NCBI GenBank assembly: GCA_020073215.1
Contig: JAIQFO010000028.1
Location: 1 to 64,000 of the forward strand
From: Terriglobia bacterium
GTDB taxonomy: Bacteria; Acidobacteriota; Terriglobia; Terriglobales; Acidobacteriaceae
Direction: 5' to 3'
Length of the DNA stretch: 64,000 bases
How positions within the stretch are numbered: position 1 is the stretch's first letter; every line of letters starts with the position of its first letter. The notes under the pieces were generated by a model. It did not search any database. It had not been told where the DNA came from and was given only the letters and a program-made list of their open reading frames with translations. The position numbers and the translations under genes are program-made. Positions 16,286 through 24,748 of this stretch are shown one piece after another.

Positions 16286-17596
16286 TCAAAGGCTCCGCAC
16301 AGCTTCCATCGCACCCGCCGCCGGAGCCACCGCCGGAAAGAACACCGCAATGCTGGTGCCGTGTCCCGGCTCGCTTTCCACCTCGATGGTTCCGCCCGCT
16401 GCACCGACGATGCGCTCTACCGTCGCCAGCCCCAGCCCTGTGCCCTGTCCCGGCTTCTTGGTGGTGAAGAAAGGCTCGAACAACCGCGCCCGCGTCTCCA
16501 CATCCATCCCGCAGCCGTTGTCGCTCACCACCAGCGACACGGCGCGCCGCCGGCTCTCGCCCTCAGATTTACTGCCAAGCCCACCCGCGGATGCCTCCGG
16601 AAGTTCCGTCGCCCGTGTGCTCAACCGAATCGTTCCACCCTGTGGCATGGCATCGCGCGCGTTCAGCACCAGGTTCAACAGGATCTGCCGCAATTGCGCG
16701 GGATCGACCAGTACCAATCCAGTGCCGGAGTCGAGCGCGGGGTCGAGGACTATGACCAGCTCAATCTGTTCGCCGATCAGCCGCCGCAACAGAGTTTTCG
16801 TGGAAGTCACAATTTCGTTGATCGGGGTCGGCCGCGGCTCCGCCGCTTGCTTGCGTGCGATCGCCAACAACTCCCGCGTCAACGCCGCCCCTTGCTCGCC
16901 CGCCAGACGCACTTCTTCCACCTGCTGGCACAGCCGGTCTGGTTCCGTTACGCCACTCCCCAAGCCGGCCTCTTCCATTCCATGGTTGTCCAGTCCATGG
17001 TTCTCCAATCCATGTTTCTCCAGTCCGTGATTCTGTAATCCGCCGCTCTTCAATCCCGCGATCAGTAGATCGCAGTACAGCAGAATGCCGGTCAGCAGGT
17101 TGTTGAAGTCGTGCGCGATTCCTCCCGCCAGTCGCCCGATAATCTCCATCTTCTCGGCCTGGAGCAGACGCTCCTCCACCCGCTTGCGCTCGGTCGCGTC
17201 CCCCAGCATTGCAATCAGAAAGTGGCGGCGGGCGTCGTGCCCGAGCGACACCGTCAAATGTCCCCAGAATTCGGAACCGTCTTTGCGCCGGCAGAGTTTG
17301 TCGATTTCCAGGCAATGGCGCTCGCCCCGCATCAACTCGCCCAGCCATTTCGCGTCCGGCGAACCGTTGCCGGCAGAAATTCCCCGGTGCAGTTCCGGAT
17401 AAAGCTCTCGGGCATGCGCGCCCGCCAGTTCCTGTTGGCTGTACCCGAGCATTCGGCTGAGTGCGGGATTGGCTTCCAGAATCCCGCCATCGAGCCGGCA
17501 GATCCCGATTCCGATCGCCGCCCCTTCAAACATCGCCTGGAACAGCGGATCGCGGTCGTACTCGCGCACCACCGGAAACTCGGTAACAACGTTCAT
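16286..17596 (-). CDS. PAS-containing NtrB-like histidine kinase with a pentapeptide repeat in the DHp hairpin
   Basis: A soluble 436-residue kinase: PAS domain (about 15-140, GAAIGIGICRLDGGILEANP, ending LGDATERKRVEE), DHp domain with H162 (LAGGIAHDFNNLLTGILL), and HATPase (NLVLNARDAMPQGG, DNGCGMD, GQGTGLGLATVERIV). Between the DHp helices, residues 186-215 are an inserted run of five-residue units (GLQNH, GLEKH, GLENH, GLDNH, GMEEA, GLGSG), which is not part of the family fold. It is the first gene of a kinase, NtrC, pseudo-DHp set and is the likely phosphodonor of the regulator at 14760-16196. Confidence 0.93.
   Translation of the reverse strand: MNVVTEFPVVREYDRDPLFQAMFEGAAIGIGICRLDGGILEANPALSRMLGYSQQELAGAHARELYPELHRGISAGNGSPDAKWLGELMRGERHCLEIDKLCRRKDGSEFWGHLTVSLGHDARRHFLIAMLGDATERKRVEERLLQAEKMEIIGRLAGGIAHDFNNLLTGILLYCDLLIAGLKSGGLQNHGLEKHGLENHGLDNHGMEEAGLGSGVTEPDRLCQQVEEVRLAGEQGAALTRELLAIARKQAAEPRPTPINEIVTSTKTLLRRLIGEQIELVIVLDPALDSGTGLVLVDPAQLRQILLNLVLNARDAMPQGGTIRLSTRATELPEASAGGLGSKSEGESRRRAVSLVVSDNGCGMDVETRARLFEPFFTTKKPGQGTGLGLATVERIVGAAGGTIEVESEPGHGTSIAVFFPAVAPAAGAMEAVRSL
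16952..17041 (-). repeat. In-frame 15-bp tandem repeat inside the kinase gene
   Basis: Six consecutive 15-base units, each starting GGA or GGC on the minus strand and encoding GLxxH-like pentapeptides; the first four are close copies and the last two diverged. Confidence 0.9.
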
Positions 17597-18044
17597 TCGG
17601 TCGCCACTTCGGGGTCGCAGGTGTTAGGTCTAGGGTGTTAGTTCGCAGGAGAACAACACCTGACACCTCAGACCTGACCCTAAGACCTGCCGTTCCGATT
17701 CCAAGGCGGGAAAGCAGCAAACTCTACTTTTCCGCGAATGGAACCGCGCTAATCTAATTGGGGAAGTGTAGTGTGAAACCCTATCGCCGCTTAGTGCCCG
17801 CCATCACATCAAATTTGTGATGAATCAGGCGATCAATCGAAAGCAATCAAGACGGATAGAGGATGGAAACGAGATGGTTCGAACCCATGCCCAAATCCCA
17901 ATACGGGCAAGCGGAGCCGCTCCGATTCGGAACCCAACAGGCTCGCAAAAGCCCCGAAGCGGCGAAAGAATGCAGCCCACCGCTCGCGCCGTGGGCTGCA
18001 CGCTTACGCCGCGTCGCGGCGATTGGTATTCTGATGGCTACAAC
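17597..18044. other. Gene-free gap with repeat-like strings
   Basis: Divergent intergenic region. 17621-17690 holds inverted GTGTTAGGTCTAGGGTG and CACCTGACACCTCAGACCTG strings of the same style as the other dispersed repeats. 17970-17998 holds a hairpin GCAGCCCAC...GTGGGCTGC. A reading frame from 17817 joins the lipoprotein frame downstream, but its residues do not look like protein and the lipoprotein signal begins at 18045. Confidence 0.6.
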
Positions 18045-18656
18045 ATGCAGTTCCATCCCCATCGCGTAGCCAACCTTCTGCTGGTGCTCAGCTTCCTCTC
18101 AGCGTGTGGTCGCCCTCCCGCGGACAATGCTTCGAACCCCGCCGACTCGCAAAAACTGCCCTTCGATCGCGAGCCCCGCTCGACCGGCATGTCACCCAGT
18201 CAGTCGTTGATTCCCTCGACCACGAAACTGCCCGAGGGAACTCCCATTGCGATCCGCCTGCAGAGCGCGCTTTCCAGCGCATCGTCGCGTGCCGGAGACA
18301 CTTTCGGCGCAACCATCGATGAGCCGGTCGTAATCGACGGCCAGACGCTCGTTGCCAGTGGCGCGTCCGCCACCGGCCGCGTCCTCGAAGCCAAGCCCGC
18401 CGCCAGTTCTCGCGGAAGCTCGCTCGAACCCGGTTATCTGCGGATCGTGCTGGTGAGTTTAAACATCGGCGGCCGGCCGGTCATGATCGAAACCTCCAGC
18501 ATCTTTGCCAAAGCCGGCTCCCGCGAGGGACGAAACCCGGCTGCCGACGCGGCTTTTGGTGCCAGTCAGAAAGGCAAAGACATTGTGCTCGGCATCGATC
18601 GCCATCTCAGCTTTCGCCTCGCCCAGGCCGTTGACTTGCAACCCGGCCTGCATTAG
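18045..18656 (+). CDS. Hypothetical lipoprotein
   Basis: The start at 18045 gives a clean lipoprotein signal: MQFHPHRVANLLLVLSFLSA with the lipobox LSAC, so the mature protein should be lipid-anchored in the envelope. The mature part is about 180 residues with a Ser/Pro/Asn-rich linker, then a compact domain (LPEGTPIAIRLQSALSSASS, AGDTFGATIDEPVVIDGQ, GYLRIVLVSLNIGGRPV) that looks like a beta-rich domain seen in acidobacterial hypothetical proteins; I cannot name its function. No strong ribosome-binding site is visible, and an ATG at 17817 would add 76 residues that bury the signal peptide, which I consider unlikely. Confidence 0.65.
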   Translation: MQFHPHRVANLLLVLSFLSACGRPPADNASNPADSQKLPFDREPRSTGMSPSQSLIPSTTKLPEGTPIAIRLQSALSSASSRAGDTFGATIDEPVVIDGQTLVASGASATGRVLEAKPAASSRGSSLEPGYLRIVLVSLNIGGRPVMIETSSIFAKAGSREGRNPAADAAFGASQKGKDIVLGIDRHLSFRLAQAVDLQPGLH

Positions 18657-18743
18657 CCGCGCCATCTGCCGGGTCAGCGACTTTATGGTTTGACCGCAAG
18701 ATGCGGATAGCACCGTCCGCCGAACCTCCGATATCGTCGGCCC

Positions 18744-19421
18744 ATGCACAAGACCATCGACCCTACCATCCTCTATTTCGGAACCCCCGTGGCCCTCATC
18801 AGCACCTTGAACCCAGACGGCTCCCCGAACCTGGCGCCGATGTCCTCGGCGTGGTGGCTGGGCTGGACCTGCATGTTGGGCCTGGGCCAGATGGGCCAGA
18901 CTTCCGACAACCTCATTCGCACGCGCGAGTGCGTCATCAACCTGCCCTCGGAAGATCTGGTCACGCACGTCGACCGCCTCGCGCTTACTACCGCCAAAAG
19001 TCCTGTACCGGAGAAAAAGCGTGACTGGGGCTATCGCTACGAGCCGGCCAAATTCGACATCGCGGGATTCACTTCGGTCGAGTCGGATACCGTAGCCCCA
19101 CCCCGCGTCCACGAGTGTCCCGTGCAGATGGAGGGCATCGTGCACGATTTCCGCCCCTTCGGCAAAAACGTGAGCGCCAACGTTTTCGAGGTGCATATCG
19201 TGAAGCTGCACGTCGACGAAAACTTGCTGGTAGGTAATGGCGCGCGGCCCCACATCGATCCGCTGCGCTGGCGTCCGCTGATTATGAGCTTCTGCCGATT
19301 CTTCGGACTAGGCGGCGAACTGCATCCGTCGCGCCTGGCGGATTCAGACTTCATGAAATTCGTGACTCAAGGAACGACGTCGCAACCCGCAGATTCGCCC
19401 AGCACGAACGAACAGAGATAA
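18744..19421 (+). CDS. Flavin reductase-like (FMN-binding split-barrel) family protein
   Basis: A 225-residue protein with the split-barrel flavin-binding pattern: LYFGTPVALISTLNPDGSPN, LAPMSSAWWLGW, GQTSDNLIRTRECVINLP and GIVHDFRPFG. Members bind FMN and either reduce it or use it on small aromatic substrates; the substrate here is unknown. The tail (TTSQPADSPSTNEQR) is low complexity. It stands alone between a lipoprotein and a small membrane protein. Confidence 0.8.
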   Translation: MHKTIDPTILYFGTPVALISTLNPDGSPNLAPMSSAWWLGWTCMLGLGQMGQTSDNLIRTRECVINLPSEDLVTHVDRLALTTAKSPVPEKKRDWGYRYEPAKFDIAGFTSVESDTVAPPRVHECPVQMEGIVHDFRPFGKNVSANVFEVHIVKLHVDENLLVGNGARPHIDPLRWRPLIMSFCRFFGLGGELHPSRLADSDFMKFVTQGTTSQPADSPSTNEQR

Positions 19422-19608
19422 AACGTCTTGTCGCTCGCTCCCGGCGGATGACTTTTTCCGATCAGAAGCCGAATTTCCACTACATAAAATTTACATTCCT
19501 TCGCGCTTTTGCTACTAGCCGCCCCGCCTCGCCGTTGCACGGTATGTTGCAGTAAGGAAAGGGATTTGTGCGTTCTGGCAAACTGCTTGCTCTATTCCAT
19601 TTCAAACT

Positions 19609-19800
19609 ATGGCGGGATTTATGCTGTCTATGATCTTCGGCTTCTCGCTCGTCGCCATGGCGACCGTTGTCATGACGAGTCTCGCACTGTGTTTCGTGCG
19701 AGGACTGTTGGGGATTGGTCAATTCCTGGACAAGGTTCGCGGACCCCAGGACGAGAATGCAAATGAAGTGAACCTACGGCCTTCTCGCGCCATTTCGTGA
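19609..19800 (+). CDS. Possible small membrane protein
   Basis: A 63-residue frame with one strong hydrophobic helix (MLSMIFGFSLVAMATVVMTS, starting at residue 5) followed by a charged tail (FLDKVRGPQDENANEV). Third codon positions are GC-rich like the neighbours, which supports it, but there is no clear ribosome-binding site and I know no family. It lies 44 bases before the SYLF gene and might be co-transcribed. Confidence 0.4.
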   Translation: MAGFMLSMIFGFSLVAMATVVMTSLALCFVRGLLGIGQFLDKVRGPQDENANEVNLRPSRAIS

Positions 19801-19844
19801 TCGGGTGAACAAAGCAAGAGTCTTGTTTCACGAAAGGAGCAAGC

Positions 19845-20621
19845 ATGAAACGGCATCTGGTTCCGGTGGTACTCACTCTCACGGCGCTGCTGGTAAGTAT
19901 TTCCTGGGCGGGTTCGGTGCGGGAAGACTCGACCGAGCGCCTGCAGAATTCCGCCGATGTCCTCAGAGAAATCGCGGCCGCTCCCGATAAGGGCATCCCG
20001 GACGAAGTGGTGAAGAATTCCAAATGCATGGTGGTCGTTCCCCATCTGGTCAAAGCCGGCTTCATCGTCGGCGCCAAGCACGGGCGCGGAGTCGCGGTGT
20101 GCCGCACCAGTACAGGATGGAGCGCGCCCGCTTTCGTAAGCGTGAGCGGAGGAAGCTGGGGCCTGCAAATCGGTGCCGAGGGCGTGGACCTGGTGATGCT
20201 GGTGATGAACGACAGCGGCCTGCGACACTTGCTTTCCAGTAAGTTTGAAATTACCGGCGAAGGATCCGCGGCAGCCGGCCCAGTCGGCCGCCACGCTTCT
20301 GCCGGAACCGATTGGAAGCTGAACACCGAGTTGCTGACCTACTCTCGCTCCCGAGGCATCTTTGCGGGCCTGACTCTGGAAGGCGCGGTAGTGGAGCAGG
20401 ATGCCGATGCCACCGTGGCCATCTATGGCAACGACCTCCCATTCAAGAAGATCTTGATGGGCGAGGTGGCCGCGCCCGCTCCGGCAACGTCGTTCCTGCG
20501 GGCGGTGGCGGAAATCAGTCATCAAGCCAAAGCGCAGGAAGCCCGGGAACGGGCGCCAGAGAATCAGAACAATTCGCAACCACAGGAGAAACCACAGGAC
20601 GAGAATCAGAATCAAAAGTAG
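19845..20621 (+). CDS. SYLF (Ysc84-type) lipid-binding domain protein, secreted
   Basis: A 258-residue protein with an N-terminal signal peptide (MKRHLVPVVLTLTALLVSIS, cleavage near SWAGS) and a SYLF domain: LREIAAAPDKGIPDEVVKNS, CMVVVPHLVKAGFIVGAKHG, RGVAVCR, WSAPAFVSVSGGSWGLQIG, and FEITGEGSAAAGPVGRHA. SYLF domains bind phosphoinositide-type lipids in eukaryotes; bacterial members are exported proteins of unknown role. The C-terminal 40 residues are Gln/Glu/Asn-rich. AAGGAG precedes the ATG. Confidence 0.9.
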   Translation: MKRHLVPVVLTLTALLVSISWAGSVREDSTERLQNSADVLREIAAAPDKGIPDEVVKNSKCMVVVPHLVKAGFIVGAKHGRGVAVCRTSTGWSAPAFVSVSGGSWGLQIGAEGVDLVMLVMNDSGLRHLLSSKFEITGEGSAAAGPVGRHASAGTDWKLNTELLTYSRSRGIFAGLTLEGAVVEQDADATVAIYGNDLPFKKILMGEVAAPAPATSFLRAVAEISHQAKAQEARERAPENQNNSQPQEKPQDENQNQK

Positions 20622-20841
20622 GTCGGGTCTGGGGCGCGACTTGGATTGGAACCGGCCGCGCCCTTTATCACGCAGCAGAATCCGGCCGTCGTCGCCTGGA
20701 CGTGAGATCAACTTGTGTACAGGGCAGGCGTTTCCAAGTTGACCTCCAACGTTTCCCGGCTATCTCGCCCCTCAATCCACGAAGCCCGGAGCACCTGAGC
20801 AGTGCCGGGCAAACGAGGGATGAAGGGCCAGAGGAAATACC

Positions 20842-22032
20842 ATGCATATCCGTTCGGTTCGTACATTGTTTCTCGGGCTAGCGCTCGCGCTCGTCGTGCT
20901 GTCGATGTCGGCGGCATCGTCCGCGCAAATCGCCGTCGGCGTGGCCGTTGGGTTCGGCCCGCCGCCCCTGCCCGTCTATGAGCAGCCCCTATGTCCCGGT
21001 GAAGGTTACATCTGGACCCCTGGCTATTGGGCCTACGACTATGACATCGACGACTACTACTGGGTGCCCGGCACGTGGGTGCTGGCCCCGGAGGTCGGTT
21101 TCCTGTGGACTCCGGGCTATTGGGGTTGGGGCGGCAATGGGTTCGTTTTCTATGAAGGCTATTGGGGACCGGTAGTGGGTTTCTATGGCGGAATCAATTA
21201 CGGCTTCGGCTATTTCGGCGAAGGTTTTGAAGGTGGCCGTTGGGACCACGACCGCTTTTTCTATAACCGTGCCGTGACCAACGTGAACGTCACGAACATC
21301 CACAACGTTTACAACACCACCGTGATCAATAACACCAACGTGACCCGCGTCAGTTACAACGGCGGCAACGGTGGGATCACGGCACGTCCGACGCGTCAAC
21401 AAGAGGCGGCAGCGAATGAAAGACATATCCCGCCAGTCGCGGTCCAAACGCAACAGGCGCAGGCAGCCCGAGCCAACCCGCAGCAGCGCGCCTCTATGAA
21501 CCTGGGCAAGCCGCCGGTGGCAGCCACACCCAGGCCCGGAGCGTTCAAGGACCACGTCGTGCGCGCCCAGGCTGCCGGAGGCGCTTACACCCCGCCCGCC
21601 AATCGCGGCGGAAATCGCGGGGGGAGCAATACGTCGGCCCCGCGTCCGGAAAACCGTCCAGAGAATAACACTGCTCGACCGAGCACTCGCGTCCACCCGC
21701 GCGACCTGCCGCCGGCGGAACGCCCCCCCGCTCCTAATACCGGCAACGCGAAGCGGGATCAGAAGTACCAGCAGCAGCAGGAAAAGCAATTCGCGAAGCA
21801 GGAACAGGAACGGCAGAAGCTCCAGCAGAGGCAAGAGCAGCAGCACCAGCGACTGGAGCAGCAGCACGCCAATGAAGCGAGAAGACAGCAGGTAGAGCAG
21901 CAACACCAGCAACAAACGCAGCAGATGCAGCAAAGACACGAACAGCAGCAACAGAAGATGCAGCAGAGACAGCAGCCCCCGAGCCGGGAGTCCAAGCCTT
22001 CAAGCAAGGAACGTCCCCCGGGAAGGCAGTGA
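20842..22032 (+). CDS. YXWGXW-repeat envelope protein with a Gln/Arg-rich tail
   Basis: A 396-residue exported protein: signal peptide (LFLGLALALVVLSMSAASSA, cleavage near SAQ), then YXWGXW-type repeats in which Trp-Gly-Tyr blocks recur (YIWTPGYWAYDY, YYWVPGTWVLAP, FLWTPGYWGWGG, FYEGYWGPVVGFYGG), then a VTNVNVTNIHNVYNTTVINN segment. The last 150 residues are Pro/Asn then Gln/Arg/Lys/Glu-rich coiled-coil-like sequence. The family is common in Acidobacteriota and Proteobacteria, without a known function. The window's first bases probably encode the tail of a relative. Confidence 0.85.
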   Translation: MHIRSVRTLFLGLALALVVLSMSAASSAQIAVGVAVGFGPPPLPVYEQPLCPGEGYIWTPGYWAYDYDIDDYYWVPGTWVLAPEVGFLWTPGYWGWGGNGFVFYEGYWGPVVGFYGGINYGFGYFGEGFEGGRWDHDRFFYNRAVTNVNVTNIHNVYNTTVINNTNVTRVSYNGGNGGITARPTRQQEAAANERHIPPVAVQTQQAQAARANPQQRASMNLGKPPVAATPRPGAFKDHVVRAQAAGGAYTPPANRGGNRGGSNTSAPRPENRPENNTARPSTRVHPRDLPPAERPPAPNTGNAKRDQKYQQQQEKQFAKQEQERQKLQQRQEQQHQRLEQQHANEARRQQVEQQHQQQTQQMQQRHEQQQQKMQQRQQPPSRESKPSSKERPPGRQ

Positions 22033-22061
22033 CCGTTTCTTTTAAACGCTCAAACTCGTTG

Positions 22062-22119
22062 GTGGAGGGCCGGGCGCCCCCGCCCGGCGGACAGGCGAGA
22101 CGGCCGGCCCTCCACTGTA
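22062..22119. repeat. GC-rich intergenic palindrome
   Basis: GGTGGAGGGCCGGGCGCC near the left end is answered by GGCCGGCCCTCCACTG at the right end, with a further internal GGGCGCCCCCGCCCG hairpin. It sits just after the YXWGXW gene and may stabilise or end its transcript. Confidence 0.6.
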
Positions 22120-22177
22120 GAACTCAGCACGCGGCCGGCGAGCCAGCCGACGCCGCCCCCGGAACAGGGTTGGGACG

Positions 22178-22999
22178 ATGAACGCAAGCATCAACAAATT
22201 TTGGCAGGCCGCTTATCAGATGGTCGACAGCTTTTTTGCGCGACTGCCTTCGCTCATCGTCGGCGTCATCGTCTTTCTTTTGTTTTACGTCCTTAGCATT
22301 TTTGTCAGCCGGGTGATACTCCGGACGACTCGCCATCACCGTCCAAACCTGGGAGTTGTTTTCGCCCGTCTCATCGGCGCGGCAATCATTCTGCTGGGCT
22401 TTCTGGTGGCATTCTCCGTCGTCGCGCCTTCGTTTCAGGCAGGTGATCTGATCAAGATCCTGGGCATCGGCGGCGTGGCCATCGGATTCGCCTTTCAGAA
22501 TATATTGCAGAATTTTCTTGCCGGCCTGCTGCTGCTCTGGGCTGAGCCGTTTCGCATTCGCGATGAGATTAAGTTAGACAATTACGAAGGCACGGTGGAA
22601 GATATCCAGACCCGGGCCACCATTATCCGGACCTACGACGGCAGGCGGGTCGTAATCCCGAACGCCGATTTGTTCACGCACTCGGTTACCGTCAATACCG
22701 CGCTCGACATTCGCCGATGGGAATACGACCTGTCCGCAAAAAATGTTGGGGAGTTGGCCGATCTTAAATCTCTGGTGACTAACACAGTCAGCAAGGTGCC
22801 GGGAGTCTTACCGAGTCCGGGCCCCGAGGTTCTCGTGATGGACCTGGGTGATCCCAACGCGAACATTGTCAAGATGCGAGTTTTTTGGTGGACGAAGGCT
22901 CCTCGACAGCATGAAATGCTTGCGTCGTATGACAAAGTCTTAACCGCAATCGATCAGACTCTCAACCCATCAGCCGTTGCACAACCTCGCGCCGCTTGA
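22178..22999 (+). CDS. Mechanosensitive ion channel of the MscS family
   Basis: A 273-residue small-conductance channel that releases solutes on osmotic downshock. Three N-terminal helices (LPSLIVGVIVFLLFYVLSIF; LIGAAIILLGFLVAFSVVAP; the pore helix GIGGVAIGFAFQNILQNFLA) are followed by the MscS beta domain (LLLWAEPFRIRDEIKLDNYE, GTVEDIQTRATIIRTYDGR, VVIPNADLFTHSVTVNT) and the alpha/beta cytoplasmic domain. Length is close to E. coli MscS. It begins a plus-strand run of stress-type small genes. Confidence 0.94.
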   Translation: MNASINKFWQAAYQMVDSFFARLPSLIVGVIVFLLFYVLSIFVSRVILRTTRHHRPNLGVVFARLIGAAIILLGFLVAFSVVAPSFQAGDLIKILGIGGVAIGFAFQNILQNFLAGLLLLWAEPFRIRDEIKLDNYEGTVEDIQTRATIIRTYDGRRVVIPNADLFTHSVTVNTALDIRRWEYDLSAKNVGELADLKSLVTNTVSKVPGVLPSPGPEVLVMDLGDPNANIVKMRVFWWTKAPRQHEMLASYDKVLTAIDQTLNPSAVAQPRAA

Positions 23000-23039
23000 C
23001 CTCTGACTTGGTGTGCCCTATATAGAGAAGAGAGAACCG

Positions 23040-23210
23040 ATGCCGGGAAGAAAACGTCTACGCGCCGTCAGCAGCAAAGAGCAAGGGCAATACGAACATA
23101 TCATGGAAAGCGCTGAGAACTCCGGACGCTATGGCAATCGAGCCAAAGAGGTCGCCGCCCGGACCGTGCTAAAGCAGCACAAGGAAAAAGGCCACGCTAA
23201 AGGGGAATAG
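23040..23210 (+). CDS. Small basic protein, unknown function
   Basis: A 56-residue Lys/Arg/Glu-rich protein starting MPGRKRLRAVSSKEQGQYEH and containing SGRYGNRAKEVAARTVLKQ. It resembles small conserved bacterial proteins with the pattern EQRQYEHIK..A..IAARTVNKQ, but I cannot give a function. A start nine codons earlier (23013) is possible; the GAGAGA stretch before 23040 favours the shorter form. It is placed between MscS and a GlsB-like gene, suggesting a stress context. Confidence 0.65.
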   Translation: MPGRKRLRAVSSKEQGQYEHIMESAENSGRYGNRAKEVAARTVLKQHKEKGHAKGE

Positions 23211-23251
23211 CCAATGTTTCAGGCTTCTCTTTAAGCAGAGGGAGAATCTCA

Positions 23252-23500
23252 ATGCTCTACCTCGTGTGGGTGGTACTCGTAGGAATACTCGCGGGCTGGC
23301 TTGCCGGCCAGGTCACGAAAGGAAGCGGCTTCGGCCTCGTCGGAGATCTGATCGTAGGAATCCTGGGGTCGCTGCTGGGAAGCTTTCTTTTTGGATTGAT
23401 CGGCATCGTCGCCTACGGCCTGCTCGGCCGTCTGGTAATGGCGGTCATAGGTGCAATCGTCTTGCTTTGGTTGATCCGAGTGATCAAGAAATCAGGTTGA
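23252..23500 (+). CDS. GlsB/YeaQ/YmgE family membrane protein
   Basis: An 82-residue protein of the transglycosylase-associated (GlsB/YeaQ/YmgE) family: three hydrophobic segments rich in glycine (VWVVLVGILAGWLAGQVTKG, LVGDLIVGILGSLLGSFLFG, LGRLVMAVIGAIVLLWLI). Members are stress-induced inner-membrane proteins of unknown mechanism. The sequence GGGAGAATCTCA precedes the ATG. Confidence 0.9.
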   Translation: MLYLVWVVLVGILAGWLAGQVTKGSGFGLVGDLIVGILGSLLGSFLFGLIGIVAYGLLGRLVMAVIGAIVLLWLIRVIKKSG

Positions 23501-23554
23501 ACGGGAAGTTCGCAGTTAGATCGTACAAAAGCGCCCACCGAAAGGAATGTAGCC

Positions 23555-23704
23555 ATGCTGTGGACAATCGCCATAATTCTCCTGATCCTCTGGCTGCTGG
23601 GGATGGTCTCGTTTCATGCCCTCGGCGCATATGTACATATCCTGCTCGTGCTCGCAATCATCGCGGTGCTCATCAGAATCGTTCAAGGCCGCAACCCGCT
23701 CTAG
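23555..23704 (+). CDS. lmo0937-like tiny membrane protein
   Basis: A 49-residue frame beginning MLWTIAIILLILWLLGMVSF, continuing HALGAYVHILLVLAIIAVLI and ending RIVQGRNPL. Two hydrophobic helices and the closing R-I-x-Q-G-R motif match the lmo0937 family. The ribosome-binding site AAAGGA lies nine bases upstream. It is the third of three small stress-type genes in a row. Function unknown. Confidence 0.85.
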   Translation: MLWTIAIILLILWLLGMVSFHALGAYVHILLVLAIIAVLIRIVQGRNPL

Positions 23705-23723
23705 TACAGGGTCGCAATTCGCT

Positions 23724-24371
23724 CTAGCCCGGCTTCCGCGCAAAGATGTACGCCCTTCGGCTCTGGTACTCAACCTCGGGAGCATAGGGCTCTCTCTCGA
23801 TGATCTCGTCAATCACTAGCCCCGCTTCCTCCAGATAACGCCGGATTGCAATGGGCGGAAGAAGAAAGAAATCCATGGAGATCGGCCGCCCCCACAACTC
23901 CTGTTCGTGAAGGGCTTCATCGCCGGTGTGAAAGGCAAGCAACAGCAGCCCACCCGGTTGCAGCACTCTCTCCATTTCCCGAAATACCGAGGACAGAAAC
24001 TTCTTGGGAATATTAACGATGGCATAGAACGCGGCGATTCCCGCCAGCGCGCCATCCCGCAAGTCCAGAGCCAGCATGTTGCCTTCGCGGAAGGAAATGT
24101 CAGGGTTCAATCGTCGGGCCTGTTCCAACATTTGCGGCGAGAGATCGAGCCCGAAAACCGTCGCGCCCGCATCGCGCAGGTAGCGGGCAACCTGCCCAGG
24201 ACCACAGCCCATGTCGCAGACGTCGCCACGTCCTGAGACGGCAGTGGCGAAGCGATGGAGCAGGTCGCAGTCCAACGGCTTGTGCTGAAGTTCGTCGAAA
24301 ATCCGGCGTGCATATTCGTCGGCGACTCGGTCATAGCTTTCGCGAATCGGTCGTATGACGTCGTCGGTCAT
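23724..24371 (-). CDS. Class I SAM-dependent methyltransferase
   Basis: A 215-residue methyltransferase of the Methyltransf_11/25 type. It has SAM motif I (VCDMGCGPGQVARYL), motif II (TVFGLDLSPQMLEQAR), the DLRDGALAGIAAFYAIVNIP segment and motif III (LQPGGLLLLAFHTG). Substrate unknown. The start at 24371 (MTDDVIRPIRESYDRVADEY) is the conserved family start; the upstream extension to 24467 is not protein-like. It converges on the tiny membrane gene at 23555-23704, with 19 bases between stops. Confidence 0.88.
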   Translation of the reverse strand: MTDDVIRPIRESYDRVADEYARRIFDELQHKPLDCDLLHRFATAVSGRGDVCDMGCGPGQVARYLRDAGATVFGLDLSPQMLEQARRLNPDISFREGNMLALDLRDGALAGIAAFYAIVNIPKKFLSSVFREMERVLQPGGLLLLAFHTGDEALHEQELWGRPISMDFFLLPPIAIRRYLEEAGLVIDEIIEREPYAPEVEYQSRRAYIFARKPG

Positions 24372-24382
24372 AAGATTCGGGC

Positions 24383-24733
24383 TCACCAATGCCAAAAGAA
24401 CTCCAACCACACGATCACTATGGCAAGCCCTAGGGTAAAGACAAGGTTGACTGCCCACCCCAGCCAAAATGGATATTTGAAGTGTCGCAATGAAATCAGC
24501 GCCAGGATCAACACCGGCAATTCAAAGGCGAGCACGATCCGATAAAAGCGCCGGTCCGACTCGACGGCCGCTTGCCCCATCCTTGCGTCTGGATGTGTCA
24601 TGCCCACGACGGCGAGCGCAAGCAGGATGAACGCGCCTCCGGCAAGTGCATACGGAGCAATGTGGCGTCGGCGCAGCAGCGGTGCCAGCAGCATGAGCAT
24701 CATGCCGAAAGAAAAAAAGACGATGAGTGTCAT
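24383..24733 (-). CDS. Small four-helix membrane protein, unknown
   Basis: A 116-residue, very hydrophobic protein with four predicted helices (TLIVFFSFGMMLMLLAPLL; YALAGGAFILLALAVVGM; IVLAFELPVLILALISL; FWLGWAVNLVFTLGLAIVIV). I recognise no family. It begins 15 bases after the stop of the kinase encoded upstream and ends 11 bases before the methyltransferase start, so kinase, membrane protein and methyltransferase could share a transcript. Confidence 0.7.
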   Translation of the reverse strand: MTLIVFFSFGMMLMLLAPLLRRRHIAPYALAGGAFILLALAVVGMTHPDARMGQAAVESDRRFYRIVLAFELPVLILALISLRHFKYPFWLGWAVNLVFTLGLAIVIVWLEFFWHW

Positions 24734-24748
24734 GTGCGTTTGGGCGGC

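Noticed and set aside
17870..17900. tRNA T-loop-like GGTTCGAACCC
   Set aside because: No acceptor stem partner or anticodon arm can be built upstream.
17817..18044. N-terminal extension of the lipoprotein
   Set aside because: Would place a lipoprotein signal in the interior; the sequence contains a hairpin repeat and no protein-like pattern.
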